Positions 9,777 through 10,555 of a stretch of DNA of 10,555 nt are shown here, piece by piece. The DNA is from Armatimonadota bacterium (GTDB lineage: Bacteria; Armatimonadota; UBA5829): contig JAEWSK010000022.1 of NCBI GenBank assembly GCA_023398345.1, positions 1 through 10,555 of the forward strand, given 5' to 3'. Numbering within the stretch: the stretch's first letter is position 1; every line of letters starts with the position of its first letter. The notes beneath the pieces are model-generated. The model had not been told where the DNA came from, searched no databases, and saw nothing but the letters and a program-made list of their open reading frames with translations. Both the position numbers and the translations under genes were made by a program.

Positions 9777-10555
9777 ATGCTAAGTATACGACAAATGGCG
9801 TTTTTTCGTCAGCGTGTAGTAAAGAGAGCAATAAAGACAAGCAACATAAGTGCAGTGGCTAGAGAGTTTCGAGTTAGCCGACAAAGTGTTTATCGCTGGA
9901 TCTCCCGATGGGATGGAACATTAGGCTCACTGATGGATCGCTCTCACAAGCCTAAACGACACCCATCACAGCAGACACAAAATGAGATAGATTTGGTTTT
10001 GAGGGTTGCACGTCATAACAAGAAATTAGGGCTGGTTTGCCTATGGGTGCATCTCAAGATGGATTATGGTTACAAACGAACTGTTACTGCTCTCTACAAG
10101 CTTCTACGACGAGAGGGGATTATAGAGGCACCAAGGAAGAGAAAACTTCGAAAAAGCAAGCCTTATGAGCCTATTTTAATGCCTGGAGAGCGATTCCAGA
10201 TAGATGTAAAACACGTGCCAAGGGAAACTTTGGTAGGCCAACTGGCGGGAAAGAAGCTTTATCAATACACAGCCATTGACGAGTGTACACGCTGGAGGCA
10301 TATAGCCATCTTTGATGAATTATCGACTCATAACTCGATTGAGTTCCTCTACCAGGTGCTGGAAAGATTTCCATTTGAGATTTCTTGCATTCAAACGGAT
10401 AACGGGGCAGAGTTCACAAGCCGATATCAAGGTGCAAAGCACCCATCGCCTTTTGAAGTAGAATTAGCTGACTTTGGTATTCGACACAAGCTTATCGCAC
10501 CCGCCACGCCTCGGCACAATGGCAAGGTCGAGCGTTCACATCGAAGCGACCAGGA
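9777..10555 (+). CDS. IS481-like DDE transposase (3' end outside window)
   Basis: An intact reading frame of 259 codons runs to the window edge. The N-terminal part (about residues 10-60) is a helix-turn-helix with AVAREFRVSRQSVYRWISRW, which binds the element ends. An integrase-like catalytic core follows, with D143 (FQIDVKHVP), D208 (IQTDNGAEF) and E252 (HNGKVERSH). All three acidic residues are present, so the visible part looks catalytically competent. The 43 residues between D208 and E252 exceed the classic 35 of IS3/IS481 relatives; from memory, a related clade of IS481-like transposases has a similar spacing. The ATG lies 13 bases from TGGAGG, longer than ideal; M7 at 9795 is an alternative start. 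The C-terminus is not visible, so the copy could still be broken further right. Confidence 0.88.
   Translation, partial: MLSIRQMAFFRQRVVKRAIKTSNISAVAREFRVSRQSVYRWISRWDGTLGSLMDRSHKPKRHPSQQTQNEIDLVLRVARHNKKLGLVCLWVHLKMDYGYKRTVTALYKLLRREGIIEAPRKRKLRKSKPYEPILMPGERFQIDVKHVPRETLVGQLAGKKLYQYTAIDECTRWRHIAIFDELSTHNSIEFLYQVLERFPFEISCIQTDNGAEFTSRYQGAKHPSPFEVELADFGIRHKLIAPATPRHNGKVERSHRSDQ

Larger units (their letters stand above)
9651..10555 (+). mobile_element. Insertion sequence, IS481-like, left part only
   Basis: The element is defined by its transposase gene at 9777. The left end must lie between the topA -35 box (9650) and that ATG, but the exact border cannot be set because the right end, needed to match terminal repeats, is outside the window. 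Two copies of ATGTGGT (9664-9670 and 9686-9692), 22 bases apart, lie in this stretch and may be part of the transposase-binding end. The + strand transposase and the topA unit are divergent. Confidence 0.7.

Overview
The window looks like chromosomal DNA from a diderm bacterium of middling G+C content. It carries the end of an RND adaptor gene and a full RND (HAE1-type) pump gene, which need an outer membrane. It also carries topA followed by the folate-dependent tRNA methylase gene trmFO, an order well known from Firmicutes and other Terrabacteria. A deep-branching diderm lineage such as Armatimonadota would fit, but this is inference and the sequence alone does not settle it.

Layout, left to right. 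(1) Positions 1-3584, + strand: the C-terminal end of a periplasmic adaptor, then an 1137-residue RND permease, closed by a strong intrinsic terminator at 3612-3651. (2) 3765-5577, + strand: tgt, which appears to begin at an AUC codon, and an HD-domain hydrolase gene that starts inside the 3' end of tgt. (3) 5588-9583, - strand: topA, then trmFO (4-bp overlap), then a small STAS-domain gene resembling an anti-sigma-factor antagonist. A near-consensus promoter lies just upstream of topA. The + and - gene blocks converge with only 10 bp between the HD and STAS stop codons. (4) About 9651-10555: the left part of an insertion sequence with an intact IS481-like transposase ORF that runs off the window. 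Its start region can fold into a hairpin that buries the ribosome binding site.

How the genes relate. The adaptor and permease would form the inner-membrane and periplasmic parts of one tripartite efflux pump; no outer-membrane channel gene is visible. Tgt (queuosine at tRNA position 34) and TrmFO (m5U at tRNA position 54) are both tRNA modification enzymes but lie in opposite transcription units. TopA relaxes negative supercoils. The roles of the HD and STAS proteins here are not known.

No stretch over 300 bases lacks a gene; the longest gaps are 3585-3764 and 9584-9776. I saw no tRNA, rRNA or CRISPR array. Most of the window is ordinary housekeeping and efflux content, and I found no convincing undescribed multi-gene system. 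The points most worth a second look are the apparent AUC start of tgt, two extra membrane helices in the RND pump, and the hairpin over the transposase start.
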